The notes: a model not told the origin generated them from the sequence alone. Shown: positions 1 to 7,607, counted from the first letter of the stretch. The stretch is 41,725 bases of DNA from Oceanobacillus massiliensis str. N'diop (GCF_000285495.1 NZ_HE610976.1:1046248-1087972), one strand, 5' to 3'. Translations and numbers: made by a program.

Positions 1-61
1 TGCCCAAGAGATAACCTCTTTAAATTCAAGATAATAATATATATTTACAAGAATGTTTAGG

Positions 62-90
62 TTCACATAATCTCAATAGCATAGTATGAT
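62..90 (+). promoter_or_regulatory. Candidate sigma-A promoter of the restriction operon
   Basis: TTCACA at 62-67 and TATGAT at 85-90 are separated by 17 bases. Transcription would start near 97, about 27 bases before the proposed start codon of the first nuclease gene. The 10-bp repeats seen in the methyltransferase leader are absent here. This is a pattern match only. Confidence 0.5.
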
Positions 91-123
91 TGGTCTATAT
101 TTCTATTTATGGGAGGCATTAGA

Positions 124-1836
124 ATGATTAGATTTCCTAATCCCGGGTCAAATATTCCTACAATGACAAAAATATTTCAAGTTCTTTATTCTTACTTGAA
201 TAAGCAGTATTCCTTTACTTTAGATGATATGTCCAAGACTTTAACATTAGCCAATCTTGCTAGTTCCTCAGGGTACATGGGGGAGGAAGCTTTAACAAGG
301 TCTACCCGCAAAAAACGTTCATTAGACCCCCTTTACAATCAATCAAAAATGTATGCAGAAGTTTATAGAACTCTAGGGTGGATACAGTCAACTGATAAAA
401 GTAAACTGCAATATAGATTTACTTTATTAGGAGAACATATGGCAGTTTCAAAAAACAATCCTCTTCCATTAATTCGGCAATGTCTACTAGGTATTAATTA
501 TCCTAACAAAATATTAGAAATTAAGTCGCAGAATATTAACAGACCATTCTTCACCATATTAAAAACAATGAAGGATTTAGATGGGAAAATTAATAGGGAC
601 GAGATGATAATAGGGCCTTTAAGTTTAAATTATACCGATGAAAACTATACAGATATGATAAAGAAAATGCACCAGATAAGAGAATCCTCCAATAATAGGG
701 CGGCTCTTAAGGAGGAACTTGAAAACCTCTCTTCCAAACTTAAGATACAAATTAACACATTGCAAAATTACACTCGATTCCCCATGGCAGCACTTAGATA
801 TTCTGCTTGGGTAGAAGATAGAGCAGAAAAAATTTATAAAGGTAGCAGAAGTATGCTATGTCTAACAAAAGAAGGAGAGATGACAGTAGATTGGTTAGAT
901 GAAATAGAAAACATTTACTATCCAGACCTCGAGTCCAAGTCTGATAGTGAATTAGCTATCCTCAGTAGAATTGGGTTTTTTGAAATGTTAGAACGGTCCG
1001 ATTATGATATTGACCATATAAAAAGTCAATTAGAAGAAGATAAAAAGTTATTATATAAATCCAGTAATAAAGAGATACTTTTTTCTCCTTTTCAAACACT
1101 TCCTCAATCCTTTGTGAACGAGGCATTATCGCCAATTACAGGCCCTGTCCCTACATTTGAAGAGAATATTAACCAGGTTGCAGAGGTAAGTGTGATTGAG
1201 GAGAAAGATAATGAAGAACCGGTGAGAAGTACGATTTTTCTCCAAAATTCAACAAGTAGCTCTAATGACCCTCAAACAGAAGTTATGGGAGCAGAAATAA
1301 AAAGACTTGCTGAAGAGTTTGGGAATTCAATAGATTTAATTGTGAATGAACTTACCAGTAAATATTCTACGACAGATAAAGATGTCTTTTATCCATTGGT
1401 ATCTAGTTTATTTAGGACTATGGGTTTTGATTGCGAAAATCCAAGACATGGAGTTAATTACCAAAGGTGGGACGCAATAATTATTGATGAGAACTACAGT
1501 ATACCTATTGAAATTAAATCACCTTCTGAAGAGGAATTCTTATCTGTTAAAGCAGTGCGTCAAGCTCTTGAGAATAAAATTGTCTTATTGTCACGAAAAG
1601 CTTACAAAACTGATAATGACACTGTAACTTTGGCCATCGGTTATAAAATTCCAAATAATAGGTCAGATGTTTATAGGCTAATAAGTGACATTAAGACTAC
1701 TTATAATATCAAGATTGGAATTTTAGACATCAAAACATTATTATACTTAGCAGTGTTAAAGGTAGTTCAGGGGAAAGAGCTTAACATAGAGACTTTAAAA
1801 GGAATGGAGGGCATAATTAATGTCTCAGATATTTAA
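124..1836 (+). CDS. Restriction endonuclease subunit, PD-(D/E)xK-like
   Basis: A 570-residue protein, probably the large nuclease subunit of a restriction-modification system. The ATG at 124 is preferred over the ATG at 109 because GGGAGG at 111-116 lies 7 bases before it. The C-terminal ~140 residues look like a PD-(D/E)xK nuclease: D450 in RWDAIIID, then E463 and K465 in IPIEIKS. The N-terminal and middle parts (about 1-290) are helical, with no motif I can name, and may recognise DNA. A low-complexity, serine-rich stretch (about 350-385) links them to the nuclease domain. The outline resembles large subunits of AlwI/BspD6I-type type IIS enzymes, but that is inference. The next gene overlaps by 17 bases, so translation is probably coupled. 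The convergent methyltransferases support a restriction role. Base composition is clearly more AT-rich than the core genes from rlmH onward. Confidence 0.65.
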   Translation: MIRFPNPGSNIPTMTKIFQVLYSYLNKQYSFTLDDMSKTLTLANLASSSGYMGEEALTRSTRKKRSLDPLYNQSKMYAEVYRTLGWIQSTDKSKLQYRFTLLGEHMAVSKNNPLPLIRQCLLGINYPNKILEIKSQNINRPFFTILKTMKDLDGKINRDEMIIGPLSLNYTDENYTDMIKKMHQIRESSNNRAALKEELENLSSKLKIQINTLQNYTRFPMAALRYSAWVEDRAEKIYKGSRSMLCLTKEGEMTVDWLDEIENIYYPDLESKSDSELAILSRIGFFEMLERSDYDIDHIKSQLEEDKKLLYKSSNKEILFSPFQTLPQSFVNEALSPITGPVPTFEENINQVAEVSVIEEKDNEEPVRSTIFLQNSTSSSNDPQTEVMGAEIKRLAEEFGNSIDLIVNELTSKYSTTDKDVFYPLVSSLFRTMGFDCENPRHGVNYQRWDAIIIDENYSIPIEIKSPSEEEFLSVKAVRQALENKIVLLSRKAYKTDNDTVTLAIGYKIPNNRSDVYRLISDIKTTYNIKIGILDIKTLLYLAVLKVVQGKELNIETLKGMEGIINVSDI

Positions 1837-2917
1837 GCAAAAAGAAGTACTAATAAATCCAAAATTATTTTCTCCTAATTCTCCACCTAAGAAAATGATT
1901 TACAATGAGAATGGACCAGCTAAGATTCTATTAGATAATAACACCATTATAAGTGGAAGTTGTTTACACTGTCCTGATACTCCATGTATGAAATACAAAG
2001 AAGAAGAGCTAATTAATGATACTTTTATGTCCTTTCCACAAGATAATGTAAGTAATGTATGTCCTACTGAAGCTATTACTCTAGATGCAGATAGCGGTGC
2101 TCCTACCATTGACCCTAATCGTTGTATTGCTTGTGGAATTTGTGCATCAAGATGTCCAAGTGGAGCAATATATTTTAAAACCTTTGGTGAAAAAGAACAA
2201 CCTCAAGAAGTATTTGCAGTTATAAATAATGATTCAAGTGAATCTTTTGAAATATGTACTCAACAAGATACCTCTAAAACTATCGAACATATAGAAGAAA
2301 ATAAGATTTTATTAGAATCTTTACCAAAGGAAGGTTTATTTATAAAAGAAGAAGATAGAATATTTGATGTAATCTACAGTAAAATGATGAGTTTAAAAGT
2401 AGATGCTCAATTCCCTAATCTGCTAACTAGAAATTTACTTATCCAAACAGGAACTTCATGTGCAATTCGAAGAAAAGGAGATGTAAATCTTAGAATGGAT
2501 GGTGTTTTAGGGCCACCTGGAACTGAAGCTGGAGTTTTAGAAGTTGAACTTGCATCGATGGGTATTTTGGATTCACCTAGAAATATGTTAGATAATATAG
2601 CAGTATTAAATTCAAGGTATAATATAAAATCTAAAACTTTGACACCATTAATTGTTTCAATGTCTCTCGCAAATTCAAGGACAGAGTATTATAGGGTAAT
2701 CCGAGATATTAAAAATATTTTGAATATAAAAATAAATACTTTGACAATTGGAGCTCTCTTTATATTAATTTGGAACAATAAAACATTCGATTTTTCTAAT
2801 ACAAGCTTTTATCTTGATTCAGAAAATCTGAGTTTAAGGAACATGTTAGAAGATATTATAGGAAGAAAGGTTCTCATATCTGAAGCGTTCCTTTCAATTC
2901 TAGAAACATCTAAATGA
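1820..2917 (+). CDS. Ferredoxin-domain fused to a nuclease-like domain
   Basis: A 365-residue protein whose ATG follows GGAGG (1806-1810) by 9 bases, inside the end of the upstream nuclease gene. Residues 45-115 carry eight cysteines in dicluster-ferredoxin spacing: C48-x2-C51-x4-C56, C81-P, then C102-x2-C105-x2-C108-x3-C112-P. This predicts two [4Fe-4S] clusters. The C-terminal part (about 195-320) aligns by eye with the nuclease domain of the upstream gene: MDG (D227), LEVELAS (E241, E243), then YRVIRDIKNILNIKI against YRLISDIKTTYNIKI. The lysine of ExK is replaced by glutamate, so it may be a second catalytic subunit with a variant site or a structural partner. An automated call would probably be plain 4Fe-4S ferredoxin. 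An electron-transfer role is possible, but the operon and the homologous C-terminus argue for a restriction subunit. Confidence 0.65.
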   Translation: MSQIFKQKEVLINPKLFSPNSPPKKMIYNENGPAKILLDNNTIISGSCLHCPDTPCMKYKEEELINDTFMSFPQDNVSNVCPTEAITLDADSGAPTIDPNRCIACGICASRCPSGAIYFKTFGEKEQPQEVFAVINNDSSESFEICTQQDTSKTIEHIEENKILLESLPKEGLFIKEEDRIFDVIYSKMMSLKVDAQFPNLLTRNLLIQTGTSCAIRRKGDVNLRMDGVLGPPGTEAGVLEVELASMGILDSPRNMLDNIAVLNSRYNIKSKTLTPLIVSMSLANSRTEYYRVIRDIKNILNIKINTLTIGALFILIWNNKTFDFSNTSFYLDSENLSLRNMLEDIIGRKVLISEAFLSILETSK

Positions 2918-2930
2918 ATGAAAGGGGGAC

Positions 2931-3764
2931 CTATACCAAGGTCTCCCTAACTTCACTTATTCTTTGATTAGTAATGGCAACCCACTTTTCCTCTATTTCA
3001 AAGCCCATCCATTGAATATTATGCCCTTCCTTATTTAGGATTTCACAACAAACTCCAAGGGTTCCGGAACCAAAGAACGGGTCTAATATTTTTCCTTCAT
3101 AGAATCCATCTTTGTTTTTGGGACAATGGGCTTTAATAATATCTAGAATTAGACTTATAGGTTTTTGTGTAGGATGCTCTGTTCTCTCTTTTTTTGCATT
3201 CTTACCTGCTAGAGTAGGATACGACCAAACATCCCCTCGTAACGCTCCTAAAGGATTGGGAACCCATTTTTTTGTTTCACCTTTTGAGTTCTTATAATAT
3301 ACAGGTGTCTTTAACCTATCTGCACTTTTATATGGGACCCGTACGTCATCTGCATTATATGTCCATTTCTTATCTGATTTAGAGAACCATAAAAATGGTT
3401 CATATTGTGTAGCTGGGGTTTTCTTCGTTCTAGAGAAACCATTTTCATAATACCAAATGTTCATTCTTTTATACGACAACCCTAATTCATACATCATAGT
3501 TTGAATAAATCCAATATAATGGTGTATACCAAACCAAACTATGCTAGCGTTCTTATCCATTAAGTCACTACAGTATGCTAATCTTCTTTTATTAACTTCT
3601 ATAAAATCATTTAATTCTAACTTATCACTATCATTTCCAAAGTCCTTGCGTAAATTGTAGGGAGGGTCAGTTAAAATTAAATCAAACTTAATACCATCTT
3701 GCACTAATTTAGGTAGTGCTATATCACAATCTTCTTTATATACTTGATTAAATTCATACTGCAT
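2931..3764 (-). CDS. Beta-class DNA adenine methyltransferase
   Basis: A 277-residue S-adenosylmethionine-dependent DNA methyltransferase. Motif IV DPPY is at residues 33-36. The C-terminal half has HPTQKP (197-202) and the SAM-binding motif I DPFFGSGT (228-235). The order IV...I defines the beta class, and DPPY is typical of N6-adenine enzymes. It starts 2 bases after the stop of the upstream methyltransferase, with GAGGAAG as ribosome-binding site, so the two form an operon. Its 3' end lies 13 bases from the convergent ferredoxin-nuclease gene. Two methyltransferases beside a two-subunit nuclease suggest an asymmetric recognition site with one enzyme per strand. The target sequence cannot be read from the gene. 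Confidence 0.85.
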   Translation of the reverse strand: MQYEFNQVYKEDCDIALPKLVQDGIKFDLILTDPPYNLRKDFGNDSDKLELNDFIEVNKRRLAYCSDLMDKNASIVWFGIHHYIGFIQTMMYELGLSYKRMNIWYYENGFSRTKKTPATQYEPFLWFSKSDKKWTYNADDVRVPYKSADRLKTPVYYKNSKGETKKWVPNPLGALRGDVWSYPTLAGKNAKKERTEHPTQKPISLILDIIKAHCPKNKDGFYEGKILDPFFGSGTLGVCCEILNKEGHNIQWMGFEIEEKWVAITNQRISEVRETLV

Positions 3765-3766
3765 CT

Positions 3767-4974
3767 TTATTTCTTCCTCTTCATTTTTGTTTTCCTGAAT
3801 ATTAAAATATACTGGTGATGTATATTTTCCACATATGCAAACGGATATCCGTATGGTAATAATGATTTATGATTCTGCATGAGTGCTTTAACACCCTGTA
3901 AAGTTAAAATATAATCATCGTTAACTCGATTCTTATTCAGCTGCTGTATTAAATCACTGTGAAAGCTAATAAATTCAGATTTATTTCTAAAATCAGATAC
4001 AACAATTGCCATATACTTTTCAGGTTTTATCACACGGGCACATTCTAGGAATACATCATTCACTAAAATCTCCAAGAATTCTTCATAATTTGGAATATTA
4101 CCAAGGTCTTGAACATCTTCTGAATAATTAGTTGCTAGGTTATTTTCAACTCTTTCTTTTTTACTTTATGGTCGGCCTTTTTATTTAAAATAGCCCAATA
4201 AGGAGGACTTGTTACCATAAAATCGAATGAATTATCTTGAAGGTTCTTTAACTCAATTCTACTATCCCCAGTAATAATACTATGATTCTCTGACTCTCCT
4301 TCTCCAACTTCAAATTCTAACCGTTCTTTAGCCAGCGAACTCCACTTAGGAGAAAGTTCAATACCTGTTCCTTCTCTACTTAATAAACCACAAGCTTTAA
4401 GAGTAGAGCCTACCCCAAGAAACGGGTCTAACACACTATCCCCTTCTTTTGTAAAGAACGCTATTAATCTACCAACATCTTGATATGAAAAAGGTGCTGG
4501 ATGCTGTTTCTCAATTTGAGCATGTGGATGTTTGGAACCTAATCCTTTTTGATACCAAAAGCTCTTAGTTTCTGGAAGCCACTCTTTTCCAGTTAAATTA
4601 TTTAATTTATTTCGGGGGTCATAAACACCTTCATTTTTTTCTTCCAATTCATCTTCAGTAGTATCTACAGAGTCATTTTCTACCTTTTTTTGTTTTAATC
4701 TCTTTTCTTCATTGTCAATTAATTCTAATTGCTCAAAACCCACCTGTTTATTACCTGTCGAAGGAGTTTGAGGAGCCTTGAAATTCTTACTTTCTTCTTT
4801 ATAATTTTCTAACTCACTACTTTCAAACCTTCTCTGTCCACCTGGTGTTTTTATAGCTCTTAGTAATCCTTTTTCTTCTGCTCTATAAATAGTCGAGGTA
4901 CTAACCCCTAAAAATTCTGCAGCTTTTTTAACAGTAAACAACTCTTTAGAGCTATTAATCAATTTTTCTGTCAC
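3767..4974 (-). CDS. HTH-fused DNA methyltransferase with a -1 frameshift
   Basis: Two reading frames that together make one methyltransferase of about 402 residues. The first frame begins at GTG 4972-4974, chosen because AAGGGG lies just upstream and the promoter starts transcription near 5042; the more upstream ATG at 5046 would be at or before the transcript start. It encodes a MerR/excisionase-like helix-turn-helix (about 10-60, KKAAEFLGVSTSTIYRAEEKG), a charged linker, motif I DPFLGVGST (183-191) and motif IV SPPYW (256-260), then stops at 4135. The remainder continues in the -1 frame to 3767 with no intervening stop. The switch falls on A AAA AAG at 4162-4156. The product is either made by programmed frameshifting or interrupted by an indel. 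SPPY favours N4-cytosine methylation. Motif order I before IV differs from the neighbouring enzyme. Confidence 0.7.
4156..4162 (-). other. Slippery heptamer A AAA AAG at the frame switch
   Basis: In the zero frame the codons are GTA AAA AAG, so the heptamer is in the phase needed for tandem -1 slippage. After slippage reading continues GAA AGA GTT and stays open to 3767. The zero frame stops 7 codons later. An AAAAGG stretch lies about 13 bases upstream and a weak 5-bp stem (AGTTG/CAACT) starts 4 bases downstream; either could stimulate slippage, but both are modest. Confidence 0.6.
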
Positions 4975-5000
4975 TATATCGCAACCCCTTCCAAACCTAT

Positions 5001-5030
5001 TCAACACTTTCCAACACTTGTCAACACTAA
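5001..5030 (-). repeat. Three 10-bp direct repeats in the methyltransferase leader
   Basis: On the plus strand the units TCAACACTTT, CCAACACTTG and TCAACACTAA follow each other without gaps; AACACT recurs at 5003, 5013 and 5023. They lie between the predicted transcription start (~5042) and the GTG start (4974). The spacing is about one helical turn. A likely role is an operator bound by the N-terminal helix-turn-helix of the methyltransferase, which is an inference. Confidence 0.65.
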
Positions 5031-5048
5031 TCAAATATATCTTCATAA

Positions 5049-5077
5049 ATTATAGATTAAAAAAAACTTTTTTGCAA
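5049..5077 (-). promoter_or_regulatory. Sigma-A promoter of the methyltransferase operon
   Basis: Read on the minus strand, TTGCAA (5077-5072) and TATAAT (5054-5049) are separated by 17 bases, with A/T runs around the -35 box. Transcription would start near 5042, just upstream of the 10-bp repeats. The -10 box matches consensus exactly. Confidence 0.7.
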
Positions 5078-5197
5078 AGAAAAAAATATTAAGAGCCAAT
5101 AAATAAATGGAAATAGTTTTCTCTCCATATATTTATTGGCCACGTTAAATTTTGTATCTCTATCTTGAATGAGTTTTACTTTGTCAAAAAACCTCAT

Positions 5198-5677
5198 TTA
5201 CTTATGGTACGGTTCCCCCCTAATAATCCGAAATCCCCTATATACCTGCTCCAGCAGTATCAACCGCATGACCTGATGGGGAAACGTCATCTTTGAAAAT
5301 GATAAGGCAAGGTCACTGCGCTTCTGTACTGCTTCACTAATCCCTAGCGATCCGCCAATCACAAAGGCGATTTTGCTTTTTCCGTAGGTGGCGAGTTCGT
5401 CCATTTTGGCGGCGAGCTGTTCGGAGCTTAGCATTTTGCCGTTGATTTCCAGTGTGATGACATAGGTGTCGGGATGGATGTGGGATAGGATGCGTTCGCC
5501 TTCTTTTCGTTTGACCTCCTGCATTTCTGCTTCACTCATATTTTCAGGTGCCTTTTCATCGGCAACCTCGATGATGTCCACTTTTGCATAGGCGGTGAGG
5601 CGCTTCATGTATTCCTGAATGCCCTGCTTTAAATATTTTTCTTTTAATTTCCCTACTGAAACAATCGTTATTCTCAT
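5198..5677 (-). CDS. rlmH: 23S rRNA pseudouridine-1915 N3-methyltransferase RlmH
   Basis: A 159-residue SPOUT-fold methyltransferase of full family length that methylates N3 of pseudouridine 1915 in helix 69 of 23S rRNA, using S-adenosylmethionine. The start [16 protein letters not shown], the FVIGGSLG loop of the SAM-binding knot and the C-terminal [14 protein letters not shown] are family hallmarks. The ATG is preceded by AAAGGA. In staphylococci this gene is orfX, whose 3' end is the attachment site for SCC elements. Here a restriction island starts directly downstream of the same 3' end, although no recombinase is inside the window. Confidence 0.97.
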   Translation of the reverse strand: MRITIVSVGKLKEKYLKQGIQEYMKRLTAYAKVDIIEVADEKAPENMSEAEMQEVKRKEGERILSHIHPDTYVITLEINGKMLSSEQLAAKMDELATYGKSKIAFVIGGSLGISEAVQKRSDLALSFSKMTFPHQVMRLILLEQVYRGFRIIRGEPYHK

Positions 5678-5748
5678 ATTATCGGTCCTTTACTCCATAC
5701 TTTTATATCAATTCAGAGCCTGGTACGTTCATCCCAGACGATAGCAAA

Positions 5749-5774
5749 CCCCATCAATCAAGTGAAGGATGGGG
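5749..5774 (-). terminator. Weak terminator-like hairpin
   Basis: CCCCATC (5749-5755) pairs with GATGGGG (5768-5774) around a 12-base loop, just downstream of the CNNM/CBS gene on the minus strand. The following tract is only GTTTGC, so termination would be weak. Confidence 0.35.
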
Positions 5775-5791
5775 CCTGAGGATTACATATA

Positions 5792-7012
5792 CTATTTGAT
5801 TATCTGTACCTGCTTAATCGATCTTCCGTCGACCTCGAGAATCCGGAATGTCAGGTTGTCGCGTTCGATGACGTCCTGCTGTTTGGGAAATTCACTGAAT
5901 TCCTTCAGCAGGTATCCGGCGAGGACATCTTCTTCTTCCGGGATATCGGTGTGGAAAACGGCGTTCAATCGGTGCAGTGTGATCTTTCCATCGCAAATAA
6001 TTTCGGTGTCGGTCAATTTCTCGACAAGGGAATCACTTTCCACATCTGTTTCATCTTCAATTTCCAGTCCGATCATCGCTTCGATGATGTCTTCGTGGGT
6101 GAGTATCCCTTCTGTGCCGCCATATTCATCCAGGACGATTGCCATATGCTTTTTCTCTTTGGTCATCTTGCGGAATACATATTCAATCGAATGGAATTCA
6201 TAGACGGTCAATGGTTCGGTATCACTATAGTGCTTCAAGGATTTGCCCATCTCAACCGTCCAGGCAATCAGGTATTTGGAGTGAAAGACTCCTACAATGT
6301 TATCGATATCATCTTCATAAATCGGATATCTTGTAAATGGATTCTTAAGGGCGGTGTCTCTTACTTCTTCAAATGTTGCCGTACTCGGAAGCGAGACAAT
6401 CTCCACACGGGGTGTTTTCAGTACATCCTTCACATTCATATTATAGAAATCAAGGACGCCTCGAATCCGATTCGATTCTTCCTTCTTGAATGTTCCTTCA
6501 GAATCTGCAATATCGACAATTGCCATCAATTCTTCTTTGGAGATGGCTGGATATACAGGCTGTCCCTTGGAGAGTGCTTTGGTAATGATTCCGGTCAGTC
6601 CGTTCAGCAGGATGGTGATTGGCTTTAATAGGACGACAACAAATTTTATGAATGGATATACCATGTATGAGATCCGATCCGGGAATGTCGCTGCCACGGA
6701 TTTCGGAATCACTTCAGAGAAGATAATAATGGCCACGGTTAAAACAGCAGATGCTATTCCGACATTCCATCCATAATCCAATGCCATCATCGTTACGAGT
6801 GTCGGCAGCAGGATATTGGCGATGTTGTTACCAATCAATATCGCTGTAATAAACTCTCTGGGCTTAGAGACGAGCTGCAGGATCTTGCCTGCCTTTATAT
6901 CATCATTATTTGCCTTTGATTGGAGTCTCATCTTATTTGTTGCGGTTAATGCGGTTTCACTTCCTGAAAAGAAAAATGAAACAAATAGTAGTACGATGAT
7001 CGCAATGATCAC
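5792..7012 (-). CDS. CNNM/CBS/CorC-HlyC family membrane protein
   Basis: A 406-residue protein. Residues 1-180 form the CNNM (DUF21) membrane domain with about four hydrophobic segments, starting MIIAIIVLLFVSFFFSGSETA. Two CBS domains follow (about 200-320), one containing MAIVLDEYGGTEGILTHEDI. A C-terminal CorC/HlyC domain (about 330-405) ends the protein. Relatives include Staphylococcus MpfA and Bacillus YhdP/YrkA, which protect against magnesium excess, probably by efflux; older databases call them hemolysins. The start is GTG (7010-7012), with GAGGAGG 9 bases upstream. It is a single gene, about 115 bases from the downstream rlmH. Confidence 0.88.
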   Translation of the reverse strand: MIIAIIVLLFVSFFFSGSETALTATNKMRLQSKANNDDIKAGKILQLVSKPREFITAILIGNNIANILLPTLVTMMALDYGWNVGIASAVLTVAIIIFSEVIPKSVAATFPDRISYMVYPFIKFVVVLLKPITILLNGLTGIITKALSKGQPVYPAISKEELMAIVDIADSEGTFKKEESNRIRGVLDFYNMNVKDVLKTPRVEIVSLPSTATFEEVRDTALKNPFTRYPIYEDDIDNIVGVFHSKYLIAWTVEMGKSLKHYSDTEPLTVYEFHSIEYVFRKMTKEKKHMAIVLDEYGGTEGILTHEDIIEAMIGLEIEDETDVESDSLVEKLTDTEIICDGKITLHRLNAVFHTDIPEEEDVLAGYLLKEFSEFPKQQDVIERDNLTFRILEVDGRSIKQVQIIK

Positions 7013-7336
7013 GAGTGTATTCCTCCTCTAATATGTACACAAAAAAATATAGTTAACTAGCTACATCATATCTTATATAGCAAAAAGAAAAAAGTAATAT
7101 GCTACCAAAGAGACAGACATTTTCAAAACTTTTAATCAAATCGCTGAGGCTCCGCTTTTAAGCGTCTAATAAGGAGCCGATAGAGCTACTAACAACTAGT
7201 CTGCACCATTTGCCGCAGACCTATAACCAGCTTCTGTCAGATATCATAACCTGAAATTCAGCAAGCCCTTATGATACAATGATTCGTTATCGGCTGGCAA
7301 TGACAGCTTGTCCCTATAAATCATTAGTTTAAGGGT
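7013..7336. other. Intergenic region without a recognised gene
   Basis: This divergent gap lies between the CNNM/CBS gene and the small Spo0E-like gene. The only structure I see is a 6-bp hairpin, GTCTGC (7199-7204) with GCAGAC (7215-7220). The 73-residue minus-strand reading frame covering 7244-7465 has no ribosome-binding site and overlaps the better-supported plus-strand gene. Confidence 0.5.
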
Positions 7337-7365
7337 TTGGCTCCAATTGATTCCGGTTATATAGT
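7337..7365 (+). promoter_or_regulatory. Candidate promoter of the Spo0E-like gene
   Basis: TTGGCT (7337-7342) and TATAGT (7360-7365) are separated by 17 bases. The predicted start near 7372 leaves about 20 bases before the TTG start codon, enough for the weak GGAAGCGGGTG ribosome-binding site. Confidence 0.5.
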
Positions 7366-7391
7366 ATTGTATCGGAAGCGGGTGTTGACTG

Positions 7392-7556
7392 TTGAATACA
7401 AAAGAGAAGATTGAGACACAAGTGGAGCTGCTTAGAGCCAAAATGTACAATGCCTCTGAGAGCAAGCTTCAAAACCAGCAGATCATAAAAATTTCACAGG
7501 AGCTGGATGTTCTGCTAAACAAGCTGGAACAGATTGAAGAGAATAACTATTCATAA
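7392..7556 (+). CDS. Spo0E-like aspartyl-phosphate phosphatase
   Basis: A 54-residue protein starting at TTG. It is two helices with the family signature SQELD in the second (KISQELDVLLNKLEQIE). Members remove phosphate from Spo0A~P and so delay sporulation; the helical hairpin docks on the response regulator and the SQELD aspartate is catalytic. The length is usual for the family, which ranges from about 45 to 90 residues. A stop directly upstream (7386-7388) limits the start to CTG 7389 or TTG 7392. A promoter and a strong terminator bracket it, so it is a monocistronic unit. It is small and has a rare start codon, so it is easily missed. Confidence 0.85.
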   Translation: MNTKEKIETQVELLRAKMYNASESKLQNQQIIKISQELDVLLNKLEQIEENNYS

Positions 7557-7560
7557 AGGG

Positions 7561-7590
7561 AAAAACACTTTCACATTGGAAAGTGTTTTT
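7561..7590. terminator. Bidirectional terminator
   Basis: AAAACACTTTC and GAAAGTGTTTT form an 11-bp stem followed by T-runs on both strands. It separates the plus-strand Spo0E-like gene from the minus-strand TraB gene. Confidence 0.8.
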
Positions 7591-7607
7591 CTGCTTGTTT
7601 GGCCATT

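Noticed and set aside
109-123. ATG at 109 as the start of the nuclease gene
   Set aside because: The GGGAGG ribosome-binding site overlaps this ATG and is correctly spaced for the ATG at 124.
1820-2917. Simple electron-transfer ferredoxin
   Set aside because: The protein is 365 residues, overlaps a nuclease gene, and its C-terminal domain matches that nuclease, so the ferredoxin motif is only one part of it.
3767-4075. Separate 102-residue gene after the split methyltransferase
   Set aside because: Its apparent TTG start has no ribosome-binding site, and the same frame stays open upstream to the slippery heptamer with methyltransferase-like sequence. It is the C-terminal part of one protein.
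7244-7465. 73-residue minus-strand frame
   Set aside because: It overlaps the better-supported Spo0E-like gene and its promoter, with no ribosome-binding site.
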